A stretch of DNA of 64,000 nucleotides, taken from NCBI RefSeq assembly GCF_029227915.1, contig NC_079875.1:28082001-28146000 (forward strand), read 5' to 3'. The translations under genes were made by a program, and so were the position numbers. The notes below the pieces were generated by a model. The model saw only the letters and a list, made by a program, of their open reading frames with translations. It was not told where the DNA came from and ran no database searches. The stretch comes from Hydractinia symbiolongicarpus (taxonomy: Eukaryota; Cnidaria; Hydrozoa; Anthoathecata; Hydractiniidae). This document shows positions 38,835 through 51,100 of this stretch, one piece after another (within the stretch, counting starts at the first letter, position 1; the number at the start of each line of letters is the position of its first letter).

Positions 38835-38838
38835 CACG
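38835..38838 (+). other. Target-site duplication, left copy (cacg)
   Basis: These are the last four satellite bases before the element. They are repeated directly after the right end, and the satellite consensus at this point contains the motif only once. Confidence 0.85.
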
Positions 38839-38883
38839 CACGGGTGGTTCGAAGCGGAATCTAAGAGTTAGCGCATGCGCGGG
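38839..38883 (+). repeat. Left terminal inverted repeat
   Basis: It starts cacgggtggttcgaagcgg and ends gcgcatgcgcggg. It pairs imperfectly with 43338-43387. The first 8 bases read CAC-GG-GTG, resembling the CAC...GTG heptamer logic of RAG recombination signals. Confidence 0.85.
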
Positions 38884-39501
38884 TTTTTAACGACATCCGT
38901 GGAGGAATAATGGCGGCCGGCATCAAACTACGTAGTCAAAACAAACCAAGAGCAAGTTTAAATCTATTGTTATCCTCCCATCTAATATTCCAATAGATCT
39001 AATTTAGCCGTAAACGAACATGTGATAAGTCAACGAAGAGGCTCAGCGAAACATTTTTGTTGTAGTGGAGCTAGGTACGAGGAACAAGACTACTCAAGTA
39101 GATGAAAGAAAAAATCAAGATTTTTGCTTATTTGCGTTACGTTGCTAACGTCAAGGTAATTAACTTGTTATTCAGAGTTTTCTAGGGCTGTAGAAAAGTT
39201 ATTTTACATCAAGGACACATGGCCCTAAGAGAAAAATACAACTTTGAAGTGCTTTCAGTTTTTTTTAATCAGAAAATGACTTTTGAAGTAGGCATATTTT
39301 TCACAGTTTCACGATAACTATCAAATACGTATGAAAGCTTCAATATCGTTTAACTAAGCCAATGTGGCATTACTGTGTTATAAATTTGCTAGAAACTGGT
39401 TAACACAAGGTTGGTTAACATAAAATATTTATATATATACATGCTAGGTAGGCGACAAAATACAGTCACATCCACTTAACAGCTAGTAGAAAATTCTGTC
39501 A
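38884..39501. other. Transposon non-coding flank, 3' of the transposase
   Basis: This is AT-rich DNA without a gene. It contains tgctttcagttttttt at 39250-39265, whose reverse complement lies at 42989-43004 in the opposite flank at a similar distance from the end, so the inverted similarity extends about 400 bp inward in patches. Confidence 0.7.
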
Positions 39502-42500
39502 CTACTCTTCCTCGCCTTTTGTAAATTTACGCTTTTTAGCTGCTGGCTTCAAGTCTTGAGCTTCTGGATTTGTTGTCAAAAGGTGCTGTTTCATAATGTA
39601 TTTGAGCCTGTCAACTGGGTTTTTGATGTTTGAATAATTTATTCTCATACGATGCAAATCGTGGTGAATAGATTCTCCACCTTGTTCACCATAAAAACCT
39701 AAGCCCGTTCTCCACTTGTTTACAAAATCCAATACATGGTCTTCTAGTATGTGCAGCTTTGGACTGATGTATATTGAAGGCCAATTAACTCTTAAATAAC
39801 ACATGAACTGATTGATAGATGTCTCTAAAAGTTGGTTAAACAAATTTTATAAATTGACTTTTCTACTTTTAAGCATTTCATAAAAATCAAACTTGCATAT
39901 TTTACCTAAATTTGATAACATTTCTTGGGTCATAATACATGAAGAATTGAATATTGAGTGACACGAACCATACAGCTTGAACAGTTGTTCAAACTTCTTG
40001 CATGTTTCTTGACACTCCAGATATAAAACTTGATCATCACATTGATTCTGTACAATTTCAGGAATACGATCACATAAATACTTTATGTTGCCATCCTATA
40101 ATATTGTCTACTGTTTGTTGTAAACCAATTTGTGAAATTATACTTATGCATAATACAATTTCATATTTTTCGTTTACTTTATCTTGTTTCAATACAAATT
40201 GTATAGCATTGTATTGAAACAAGATAAAGTAAACGAAAATTTTTATAAATTGCAAAAATAAATCTAACCTTGAGCATTTTATGACAATGGTTGCCAATAA
40301 AGCTTTTTCCGTGGTACGCCTGCCTCTCAACACCAAGCTCCTGCAGTGTATCGTCTAGGGATGATACGCAAGGACCAGATCCAATTTCCAATTGGTACTT
40401 TTCTTTGAATGCTTTTATGCTTCTATGTTTCTCCTTCAGTTCAAATTCTAAGTTATCCAACTCTGGTTTGTAGTTTTTTTCAAACTCATCCTTGGTAATT
40501 TGTTTAGATATAACCATCCAGTTCATATGTTCCTGCTGGTTATCATACTCGTCCTCCAATTCTTTTGACTCATTTTGTAAATTGCTAAATATATACATAT
40601 ATATATACATATATATATAGATATGTTATAAAGAAATGCAGCCCAAGATATGATTGGAAGTAGTATTAATAATAATAAAAATCTAGTAAGGTGTACATAC
40701 ATTAAAATTCTCATATTTGCCATAAACTCTGCAAATTTAATATTAATTTCACCATCAGTAGTTTGAGCATGAATTGTGGCAATTCTTAAATCAACTTCTT
40801 GACAGTAGCTTTCCAAGTTGTTGAACATTTTTAAATATATCCCAAGTGTTAGGTGGAGCCCTGGTATAGCCACCTATATAAAAAGTAATAAAAAATAGGT
40901 TTGCTGAATTTTCATAACATTGCACGAAGTACATTATACTTACTTGTTCTAGGGGGATGTTAAAGAAGCAATCATGTATCACATTTTGATAGTGTTTGGC
41001 GTTTTTCACTAACGATCCATTGTCACGAAATCGCTGCAGGTTTGTGTTCAAACTGTCCAAGCTACGTTTTGGAAAAGATCCACGAATAAATTTTGGGATG
41101 CAAAGTTGGTCAGTCTTTATGCTGCACCAGAGACAACAGTGACGGCCTGTAAAATTTAAAACACTAAGGTAATTTTATAGATAGATTTTATTTTATATAA
41201 GACACATTGTATTATTGATATATAATATACACATAATTTTTTTAAGGAATCTGAAGTGATATGTGCCCAAAGAAGGAACTTTTGAAGCTATTTTTGTTTT
41301 TCCTTAATGTGAAATTTGATATTTATTTTAATTTAATAAAACATGTCATTACCATTTGCCCCACTAATTCCATACATAGCACATAAATACTCGTAATCTC
41401 CATACATAAAGAGACGGATCTTCAAATTATTCCACTTCTGTTTTTGTAGAATCCTAATTTGTGGTTTAAATCTTTCTAAGCAGATTCTTAAATTTGTCAC
41501 GGAATCCTTTGCCTCAAATATGCTGAAGATGGTCGTATTTTCTTTGCGATTAGGGTTTCTAATATTTGCCACTTGATAGCTCATTTTGAAACTGTTATCA
41601 CCATGGTCACCACCAATTTTAACATGTATTTCATCATCCGGTATAAATGAGTGATGAACTAATTGATTATTTTTACTCAGTTCTGTTAACCGGTTTAATA
41701 TATGACCTACAACATTGTAAAGGTATACCCAAGGCTTGGGATCTACAACAAGCTGCTTATTACTACTACTAAATTTTCGAGTTAGAGGAGCTAGCTCAGC
41801 AACAAGCCCTTTCCCTATCCACTTGTCTGCAACCTGTCTTGTTGTTTTTTCAGATGCAAGTTTGATGTCAAAAGTGGCAAGCCATCGGGAAATATTTCGC
41901 ATAAGGTTCCATGGCAAATTCAAGGTGGCTTTCATGGCGGCAGCAGTCTCAGCTGGAATGGAGACATGATGGATTTCTGCGATTATTTGTTTTCGCTGCT
42001 CCTTGTCACATTTTTTCATGATCGCAGCTGTTTGTTTCACAAATGCATCATTTGAATTTCCTGAAATCATGTTGATTATATTTTTAGCTGTTTTGCTCCG
42101 ATCAGATAAGCTTCTTTTACTACTTTCATTTGATAACTTTCTTGGCATGCTGATCGGTGTAACCGTTATTGGCTAAAATAAAGAAATGTTTTTTATTTTT
42201 AGTCTTTGTTAGATATATAATATATATATATATAGTAGAAATATGAATAATTTTCAGGTAAATGCAGAAAAATATGTATATTCTAAATGTTTATTTATAT
42301 ACCTGTGGTCCTTTTGTAGCAAATTGAATTGTTTGATTCGGTAGTTTTGACTGTTTAATTTTGATACCAACCAAATGTGTCATGCATTTTTCAATAATTG
42401 TCGGTACAGGCTTAGACGGACTTAGCTTTAAAATGTCGTTGGGTGTCATCAATTCTGGCTCAATGGTTTTTTTCGGCCTTCCACCTTTTTTAGATTTTAT

Positions 42501-42788
42501 AGGCCGTCCCCCTTTAGATTTAATTTTCGAGAAATTTGATGCACTGCCTTCTTTCCATCTTACTGGGCATTTTGATGTTTTTGTGCCCCGCAAATTACAA
42601 TTTTGCATTGTGCAGTAACATTTATTACAAAATTTTGGTGGATGTATTTTGTTTACATCTTGCTCAAAGTCCTCCTGAAATGCTGACTGAAGGCCAGAAA
42701 GGTTTTCCTTTACAAGATAGGAAACTCTTCCATTCAAAATATTTCCACATATGCGACAAAGTTTGGTTAGATCTGTATGTTCTGCCAT
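39502..42788 (-). CDS. RAG1-like transposase, seven exons, 836 residues
   Basis: Exons on the minus strand are 42788-42303, 42172-41353, 41146-40944, 40873-40701, 40584-40269, 40095-39906 and 39824-39502. Every junction is GT-AG, the phases agree and the 2511-nt sum is open to the final TAA. The protein should bind the element ends and cut and join DNA in the nucleus. Residues 11-57 (LCRICG, then HPPKFCNKC: C11, C14, H49, C54, C57) resemble the RAG1 N-terminal zinc region. Two GGRP-K AT-hook-like motifs follow at about 93-107. The core has D351 (IGGDHGDNSFKMS), D421 (YGDYEYL) about 19 residues before CLWC (440-443), IPGLHLTLGIYLKMF (506-520), a charged coiled-coil-like stretch at about 565-630, and YGEQGGESIHH (E776, E780). 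These match the order and spacing of RAG1 D600, D708, C727-C730 and E962. The ATG at 42788 is chosen because it directly precedes the zinc motif. Confidence 0.88.
40167..40239. repeat. 31-bp perfect inverted repeat inside transposase intron 5
   Basis: The left arm 40167-40197 (starting ttttcgtttactttatcttg) is the exact reverse complement of 40209-40239, with an 11-nt loop. It lies between exon 5 (ending 40269) and exon 6 (starting 40095), so it would form a strong hairpin in the pre-mRNA. Perfect arms imply recent origin or maintained identity. Confidence 0.9.
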
Positions 42789-43337
42789 TCTATAGCTATA
42801 ATTATTCTAAAAAATAATATTATGTAACCAGTTTAATCGTTGCCTTTCCAATTATATTTTTTAACTTAGTCAAAAGCTTTTTGCAAACATAAAGTTTCAC
42901 ATTTCATGACCATAAGCTTTTTATCCTGTCTGTGCCACCATTTTAAAAATTTGAATTTTGTTCAACTTTGATGACAAATATTTTTCAGAAAAAAACTGAA
43001 AGCAGTATGGAACTTTAAAAAATAGAAAGTATAATCCTTGGGCTTTCGTAACATATAAGTTTGATTAGGTGAAAAACTCTATATAACGTTATAGCCGACC
43101 TGTTAGCTAGGTCACTTTTTGACTCGACATTTACCGTCTCGTCTTATTTACGTTTGTTGCGCTTGGAAACGACAACAAAATTGTTTTTTGATTTTTTCCA
43201 CAGCATCTGAAGACCTTAGATGCTAGTTAAATAGATTTACATAAGGCCACGCGAGAGTAAAATTTCTGTTATCGACATTAGAAGTTGTGCCTTTATCAGC
43301 AACTTTGTTACAAAATTTTGGAAGCTCGCCCCAGACT
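42789..43337. other. Transposon non-coding flank, 5' of the transposase
   Basis: This is the presumed promoter and 5' untranslated region of the minus-strand transposase gene. It carries the subterminal repeat aaaaaaactgaaagca (42989-43004). I cannot identify a core promoter with confidence. Confidence 0.6.
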
Positions 43338-43387
43338 CCCGGCAAATGCGCTTAAATTCCATTGTACGGCCGTTTGAATCACCCGTG
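43338..43387 (-). repeat. Right terminal inverted repeat
   Basis: Read inward from the end it is cacgggtgattcaaacgg and continues to gcgcatttgccggg, matching the left terminus with a few substitutions and small gaps. Confidence 0.85.
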
Positions 43388-43391
43388 CACG
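43388..43391 (+). other. Target-site duplication, right copy (cacg)
   Basis: These are the first four bases after the right terminus. The satellite then continues with aagaatcgcaaat in register with the left flank. Confidence 0.85.
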
Positions 43392-45109
43392 AAGAATCGC
43401 AAATATATGAGACATTTGTCTCTTTTAAATGCCTCGTCGATCAATTTTACGGCTAAAATATAGAGAACCTGAGACGAAGTTGTTGACCCTAATTGACAAT
43501 TATCCTGTATCAATGCGAAAAATCGCAAATACATGGCACTGGTCACTTTGAAATGCCTCGTTTATCTATTTTAGGGCTAAAATACATAGAAACTGGGACG
43601 AGCTTGTCGACCCTAAATGACAATTATCTTGTATCAATACGAAAAATAGCTAATACATGACACTCACTTCTTTTAAATGTGTCGTTTATCAATTTTACGG
43701 CTAAAATATATAGAACCTGAGACGAGGTTGTTGAACCTAAATGACAATCATCTTGTATCAATGCTAAAAGTGGCAAGTACATGACACTCGTCACTTTGAA
43801 ATGCCTCGATTATCAATTTTACGAGTAAAATATATAGAACCTGAGACGAGGTTGTTGACCCTAAATGACAATTATGTTGTATCAATGCTAAAAATGGCAA
43901 GTACATGACACTCGTCACTTTGAAATGCCTCGTTTATCAATTTAACGAGTAAAATATATAGAAACTTTAACGAGCTTGTCGTCCCTAAATGACAATTATC
44001 TTGTATCAATACGAAAAATCGCAAATACATGACACTCGTCACTTTGAAATGCCTCGTTTATCAATTCTACAACTAAAATATATAGAGCCTGAGACGAGCT
44101 TGTCGTCCCTAACGTACAATTATCTTGTATCAACACGAAGAATCGCAAATATATGAGACATTTGTCTCTTTTAAATGCCTCGTCGATCAATTTTACGGCT
44201 AAAATATAGAGAACCTGAGACGAAGTTGTTGACCCTAATTGAGAATTATCCTGTATCAATGCGAAAAATCGCAAATACATGGCACTGGTCACTTTGAAAT
44301 GCCTCGTTTATCAATTTTAGGGCTAAAATATATAGAAACTGTGACGAGCTTGTCGACCCTAAGTGACAATTATCTTGTATCAATACGAAAAATAGCAAAT
44401 ACATGACAGTCACTTCTTTTAAATGCGTCGTTTATCAATTTTACGGCTAAAATATATAGAACCTGAGACGAGGTTGTTGACCCTAAATCACAATTATCTT
44501 GTATCAATGCTAAAAATGGCAAGTACATGACACTCGTCACTTTGAAATGCCTCGATTATCATTTTACCAGTAAAATATATAGAACCTGAGACGAGGTTGT
44601 CGACCCTAATTGACAATTATCCTGTATCAATGCGAAAAATCGCAAATACATGGCACTGGTCACATTGAAATGCCTCGTGTATCAATTTTACGGCTAAAAT
44701 ACAAAGAAATTGGGACGAGCTTGTCGACCCTAAATGACAATTATCTTGTATCAATACGAAAAATAGCAAATACATGACACTCACTTCTTTTAAATGCCTC
44801 GTTTATCAATTTTACGGCTAAAATATATAGAAACTTTAACGAGCTTGTCGTCCCTAAATGACAATTATCTTGTATCAATACGAAAAATCGCAAATACATG
44901 ACACTCGTCACTTCAAAATGCCTCGTTTATCAATTTTACAACTAAAATGTATTGAACCTGAGGCGAGATTGTCGTCCCTAAATGACAATTATCTTTTATC
45001 AATAAGAAAAGTCGCAAGTACATGACACTCGTCACTTTGAAATGCCTCGTTTATCAATTTTACGACTAAAATACATAGAACCTGAGACGAGGTTGTCGAC
45101 TCTAAGCGA

Positions 45110-48100
45110 CAATTATCCTGTATCAATGCGAAAAATCGCAAATACATGACACTCACTTCTTTTAAATGCGTCGTTTATCAATTTTACGGCTAAAATATAT
45201 AGAACCTGAGACGAGGTTGTTGACCCTAAATCACAATTATCTTGTATCAATGCTAAAAATGGCAAGTACATGACACTCGTCACTTTGAAATGCCTCAATT
45301 ATCATTTTACGGGTAAAATATATAGAACCTGAGACGAGGTTGTTGACCCTAAATGACAATTATCTTGTATCAATACGAAAAATCGCAAATACATGACACT
45401 CGTCACTTTGAAATGCCTCGTTTATCAATGCTGCAACTAAAATATGCCTGAGACGAGCTTGTCGTCCCTAACGTACAATTATCTTGTATCAACACGAAGA
45501 ATGGCAAATATATGAGACATTTGTCTCTTTTAAATACCTCGTCGATCAATTTTACGGCTAAAATATAGAGAACCTGAGACGAAGTTGTTGACCCTAATTG
45601 ACAATTATCCTGTATCAATGCGAAAAATCGCAAACACATGGCACTGGTCACATTGAAATGCTTCGTTTACCAATTATACGGCTAAAATACATAGAAACTG
45701 GGACGAGCTTGTCGACCCTAAATGACAATTATCTTGTATCAATACGAAAAATAGCTAATACATGACACTCACTTCTTTTAAATGCGTCGTTTATCAATTT
45801 TACGGCTAAAATATATAGAACCTGAGACGAGCTTGTTGACCCTAAATGACAATTATCTTGTATCAATGCTAAAAGTGGCAAGTACATGACACTCGTCACT
45901 TTGAAATGCCTCGATTATCAATTTTACGAGTAAAATATATAGAACCTGAGACGAGGTTGTTGACCCTAAATGACAATTATGTTGTATCAATGCTAAAAAT
46001 GGCAAGTACATGACACTCGTCACTTTGAAATGTCTCGTTTATCAATTTTACGAGTAAAATATATAGAAACTTTAACGAGCTTGTCGTCCCTAAATGACAA
46101 TTATCTTGTATCAATACGAAAAATCGCAAATACATGACACTCGTCACTTTGAAATGCCTCGTTTATCAATTCTACAACTAAAATATATAGAGCCTGAGAC
46201 GAGCTTGTCGTCCCTAACGTACAATTATCTTGTATCAACACGAAGAATCGCAAATATATGAGACATTTGTCTCTTTTAAATGCCTCGTCGATCAATTTTA
46301 CGGCTAAAATATAGAGAACCTGAGACGAAGTTGTTGACCCTAATTGACAATTATCCTGTATCAATGCGAAAAATCGCAAATACATGGCACTGGTCACTTT
46401 GAAATGCCTCGTTTATCAATTTTAGGGCTAAAATATATAGAAACTGGGACGAGCTTGTCGACCCTAAGTGACAATTATCTTGTATCAATGCTAAAAATAG
46501 CTAATACATGACACTCACTTCTTTTAAATGCGTCGTTTATCAATTTTACGGCTAAAATATATAGAACCTGATACGAGGTTGTTGACCCTAAATCACAATT
46601 ATCTTGTATCAATGCTAAAAATGGCAAGTACATGACACTCGTCACTTTGAAATGCCTCGATTATCATTTTACGAGTAAAATATATAGAACCTGAGACGAG
46701 GTTGTTGACCCTAAATGACAATTATCTTGTATCAATACGAAAAATCGCAAATACATGACACTCGTCACTTTGAAATGCCTCGTTTATCAATGCTACAACT
46801 AAAATATGCCTGAGACGACCTTGTCGTCCCTAACGTACAATTATCTTGTATCAACACGAAGAGTGGCAAATATATGAGACATTTGTCTCTTTTAAATGCC
46901 TCGTCGATCAATTTTACGGCTAAAATATATAGAACCTGAGACGAGGTTGTTGACCCTAAATGACAATTATCTTGTATCAATGCTAGAAATGGCAAGTACA
47001 TGACACTCGTCACTTTGAAATGCCTCGATTATCAATTTTACGAGTAAAATATATAGAGCCTGAGAAAAGGTTGTTGACCCTAAATGACAATTATGTTGTA
47101 TCAATGCTAAAAATGGCAAGTACATGACACTCGTCACTTTGAAATGCCTCGTTTATCAATTTTACGAGTAAAATACATAGAACCTGAGACGTTGTTCACC
47201 CCAAATGACATTTATCTTGTATCAACGCGAAGAATCGCAAACATATGAGACATCTGTCTCTTTTAAATGCCTCGTTTATCAATTTTGCGGCTAAAATACA
47301 TAGAAACTGGGACGAGCTTGTCGACCCTAAATGACAATTATCTTGTATCAATACGAAAAATAGCTAATACATGACACTCACTTCTTTTAAATGCGTCGTT
47401 TATCAATTTTACGGCTAAAATATATAGAACCTGAGACGAGGTTGTTGACCCTAAATGACAATTATCTTGTATCAATGCTAAATGTGGCAAGTACATGACA
47501 CTCGTCACTTTGAAATGCCTCGATTATCAATTTTGCGAGTAAAATATATAGAACCTGAGACGACGTTGTTGACCCTAAATGACAATTATGTTGTATCAAT
47601 GCTAAAAATGGCAAGTACATGACACTCGTCACTTTGAAATGCCTCGTTTATCAATTTTACGAGTAAAATATATAGAAACTTTAACGAGCTTGTCGTCCCT
47701 AAATGACAATTATCTTGTATCAATACGAAGAATCGCAAATACATGACACTCGTCACTTTGAAATGCCTCGTTTATCAATTCTACAACTAAAATATATAGA
47801 GCCTGAGACGAGCTTGTCGTCCCTAACGTACAATTATCTTGTATCAATACGAAAAATAGCTAATACATGACACTCACTTCTTTTAAATGCGTCGTTTATC
47901 AATTTTACGGCTAAAATATATAGAACCTGAGACGAGGTTGTTGACCCTAAATCACAATTATCTTGTATCAATGCTAAAAATGGCAAGTACATGACACTCG
48001 TCACTTTGAAATGCCTCAATTATCATTTTACGGGTAAAATATATAGAACCTGAGACGAGGTTGTTGACCCTAAATGACAATTATCTTGTATCAATACGAA

Positions 48101-51100
48101 AAATCGCAAATACATGACACTCGTCACTTTGAAATGCCTCGTTTATCAATGCTACAACTAAAATATGCCTGAGACGAGCTTGTCGTCCCTAACGTACAAT
48201 TATCTTGTATCCACACGAAGAATGGCAAATATATGAGACATTTGTCTCTTTTAAATACCTCGTCGATCAATTTTACGGCTAAAATATAGAGAACCTGAGA
48301 CGAAGTTGTTGACCCTAATTGACAATTATCCTGTATCAATGCGAAAAATCGCAAATACATGGCACTGGTCACTTTGAAATGCGTCGTTTATCAATTTTAC
48401 GGTTAAAATATATAGAACCTGAGACGAGGTTGTTGACCCTAAATGACAATTATCTTTTATCAATACGAAAAGTCGCAAGTAAATGACACTCGTTACTTTG
48501 AAATGCCTCGTTTACCAATTATACGGCTAAAATACATAGAACCTGAGACGAGGTTGTCGACCCTAAGTGACAATTATCCTGTATCAATGCGAAAAATCGC
48601 AAATACATGGCACTGGTCACTTTGAAATGTCTCGTTTATCAATTTTAGGGCTAAAATACATAGAAACTGGGACGAGGTTGTCGACCCTAAATGACAATTA
48701 TCTTGTATCAATACGAAAAATGGCAAATACATGACACTCGTCACTTTGAAATGCCTCGTTTACCAATTATACGGCTAAAATACATAGAACCTGAGACGAG
48801 GTTGTCGACCCTAATTGACAATTATCCTGTATCAATGCGAAAAATCGCAAATACATGGCACTGGTCACATTGAAATGCCTCGTGTATCAATTTTACGGCT
48901 AAAACACAAAGAAATTGGGACGAGCTTGTCGACCCTAAATGACAATTATCTTGTATCAATACGAAAAATAGCAAATACATGACACTCACTTCTTTTAAAT
49001 GCCTCGTTTATCAATTTTACGGCTAAAATATATAGAACCTGAGACGAGGTTGTTGACCCTAAATGACAATTATCTTGTATCAATGCTAAAAATGGCAAGT
49101 ACATGACACTCGTCACTTTGAAATGCCTCGATTATCAATTTTACGAGTAAAATATATAGAACCTGAGACGAGGTTGTTGACCCTAAATGACAATTATGTT
49201 GTATCAATGCTAAAAATGGCAAGTACATGACACTCGTCACTTTGAAATGCCTCGTTTATCAATTTTACGAGTAAAATATATAGAACCTGAGACGCTGTTC
49301 ACCCCAAATGACATTTATCTTGTATCAACGCGAAGAATCGCAAATATATGAGACATCTGTCTCTTTTAAATGCCTCGTTTATCAATTTTGCGGTTAAAAT
49401 ATATGAAACCTGAGACGAGGTTGTTGACCCTAAATGACAATTATCTTGTATCAATGCTAGAAATGGCAAGTACATGACACTCGTCACTTTGAAATGCCTC
49501 GATTATCAATTTTACGAGTAAAATATATAGAGCCTGAGAAAAGGTTGTTGACCCTAAATGACAATTATGTTGTATCAATGCTTAAAATGGCAAGTACATG
49601 ACACTCGTCACTTTGAAATGCCTCGTTTATCAATTTTACGAGTAAAATACATAGAACCTGAGACGTTGTTCACCCCAAATGACATTTATCTTGTATCAAC
49701 GCGAAGAATCGCAAACATATGAGACATCTGTCTCTTTTAAATGCCTCGTTTATCAATTTTGCGGCTAAAATATATAAAACCTGAGACGAGATTGTTGACC
49801 CTAAATGACAATTATCTTTTATCAATACGAAAAGTCGCAAGTAAATGACACTCGTTACTTTGAAATGCCTCGTTTACCAATTATACGGCTAAAATACATA
49901 GAAACTGGGACGAGCTTGTCGACCCTAAATGACAATTATCTTGTATCAATACGAAAAATAGCTAATACATGACACTCACTTCTTTTAAATGCCTCGTTTA
50001 TCAATTTTACGGCTAAAATATATAGAACCTGAGACGAGGTTGTTGACCCTAAATGACAATTATCTTGTATCAATGCTAAAAGTGGCAAGTACATGACACT
50101 CGTCACTTTGAAATGCCTCGATTATCAATTTTGCGAGTAAAATATATAGAACCTGAGACGACGTTGTTGACCCTAAATGACAATTATGTTGTATCAATGC
50201 TAAAAATGGCAAGTACATGACACTCGTCACTTTGAAATGCCTCGTTTATCAATTTTACGAGTAAAATATATAGAAACTTTAACGAGCTTGTCGTCCCTAA
50301 ATGACAATTATCTTGTATCAATACGAAAAATCGCAAATACATGACACTCGTCACTTTGAAATGCCTCGTTTATCAATTCTACAACTAAAATATATAGAGC
50401 CTGAGACGAGCTTGTCGTCCCTAACGTACAATTATCTTGTATCAATACGAAAAATAGCCAATACATGACACTCACTTCTTTTAAATGCGTCGTTTATCAA
50501 TTTTACGGCTAAAATATATAGAACCTGAGACGAGGTTGTTGACCCTAAATCACAATTATCTTGTATCAATGCTAAAAATGGCAAGTACATGACACTCGTC
50601 ACTTTGAAATGCCTCAATTATCATTTTACGGGTAAAATATATAGAACCTGAGACGAGGTTGTTGACCCTAAATGACAATTATCTTGTATCAATACGAAAA
50701 ATCGCAAATACATGACACTCGTCACTTTGAAATGCCTCGTTTATCAATGCTACAACTAAAATATGCCTGAGACGAGCTTGTCGTCCCTAACGTACAATTA
50801 TCTTGTATCAACACGAAGAATGGCAAATATATGAGACATTTGTCTCTTTTAAATACCTCGTCGATCAATTTTACGGCTAAAATATAGAGAACCTGAGACG
50901 AAGTTGTTGACCCTAATTGACAATTATCCTGTATCAATGCGAAAAATCGCAAATACATGGCACTGGTCACTTTGAAATGCCTCGTTTATCTATTTTAGGG
51001 CTAAAATACATAGAAACTGGGACGAGCTTGTCGACCCTAAATGACAATTATCTTGTATCAATACGAAAAATAGCTAATACATGACATTCACTTCTTTTAA

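Larger units (their letters stand above)
19606..38838 (+). repeat. Satellite array, middle block
   Basis: This is the same satellite family and orientation as the left block. It resumes mid-monomer (aatgacaattatcctgtatc) directly after the retrotransposon and runs to the insertion site of the DNA transposon at 38838. The 124-bp class (gacactcgtcac or ggcactggtcac) and the 126-bp class (gagacatttgtctc) dominate. Two higher-order arrangements are described separately. Apart from the GC-rich inserts, I see no non-satellite sequence in it. Confidence 0.97.
38839..43387 (-). mobile_element. Complete RAG1-like DNA transposon (N-RAG-TP/Chapaev-type)
   Basis: A 4549-bp element interrupts one satellite monomer. 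Left terminus cacgggtggttcgaagcgg and right terminus (reverse complement) cacgggtgattcaaacgg form inverted repeats. Flanking cacg at 38835-38838 and 43388-43391 is a 4-bp target-site duplication, and removing the element plus one cacg restores the satellite text tatcaacacgaagaatcg. A single minus-strand gene of seven exons fills the middle. A 4-bp duplication and CAC-starting termini fit the Chapaev superfamily. The RAG1 N-terminal-like region in the encoded protein fits the N-RAG-TP elements described from Aplysia and seen in cnidarians. No second (RAG2-like) gene is present. Assignment to an exact subfamily is inference. Confidence 0.92.

Noticed and set aside
38839-43387. RAG2-like gene next to the RAG1-like transposase
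   Set aside because: No Kelch-like or other second coding frame is present; the remaining transposon DNA is flank and intron.
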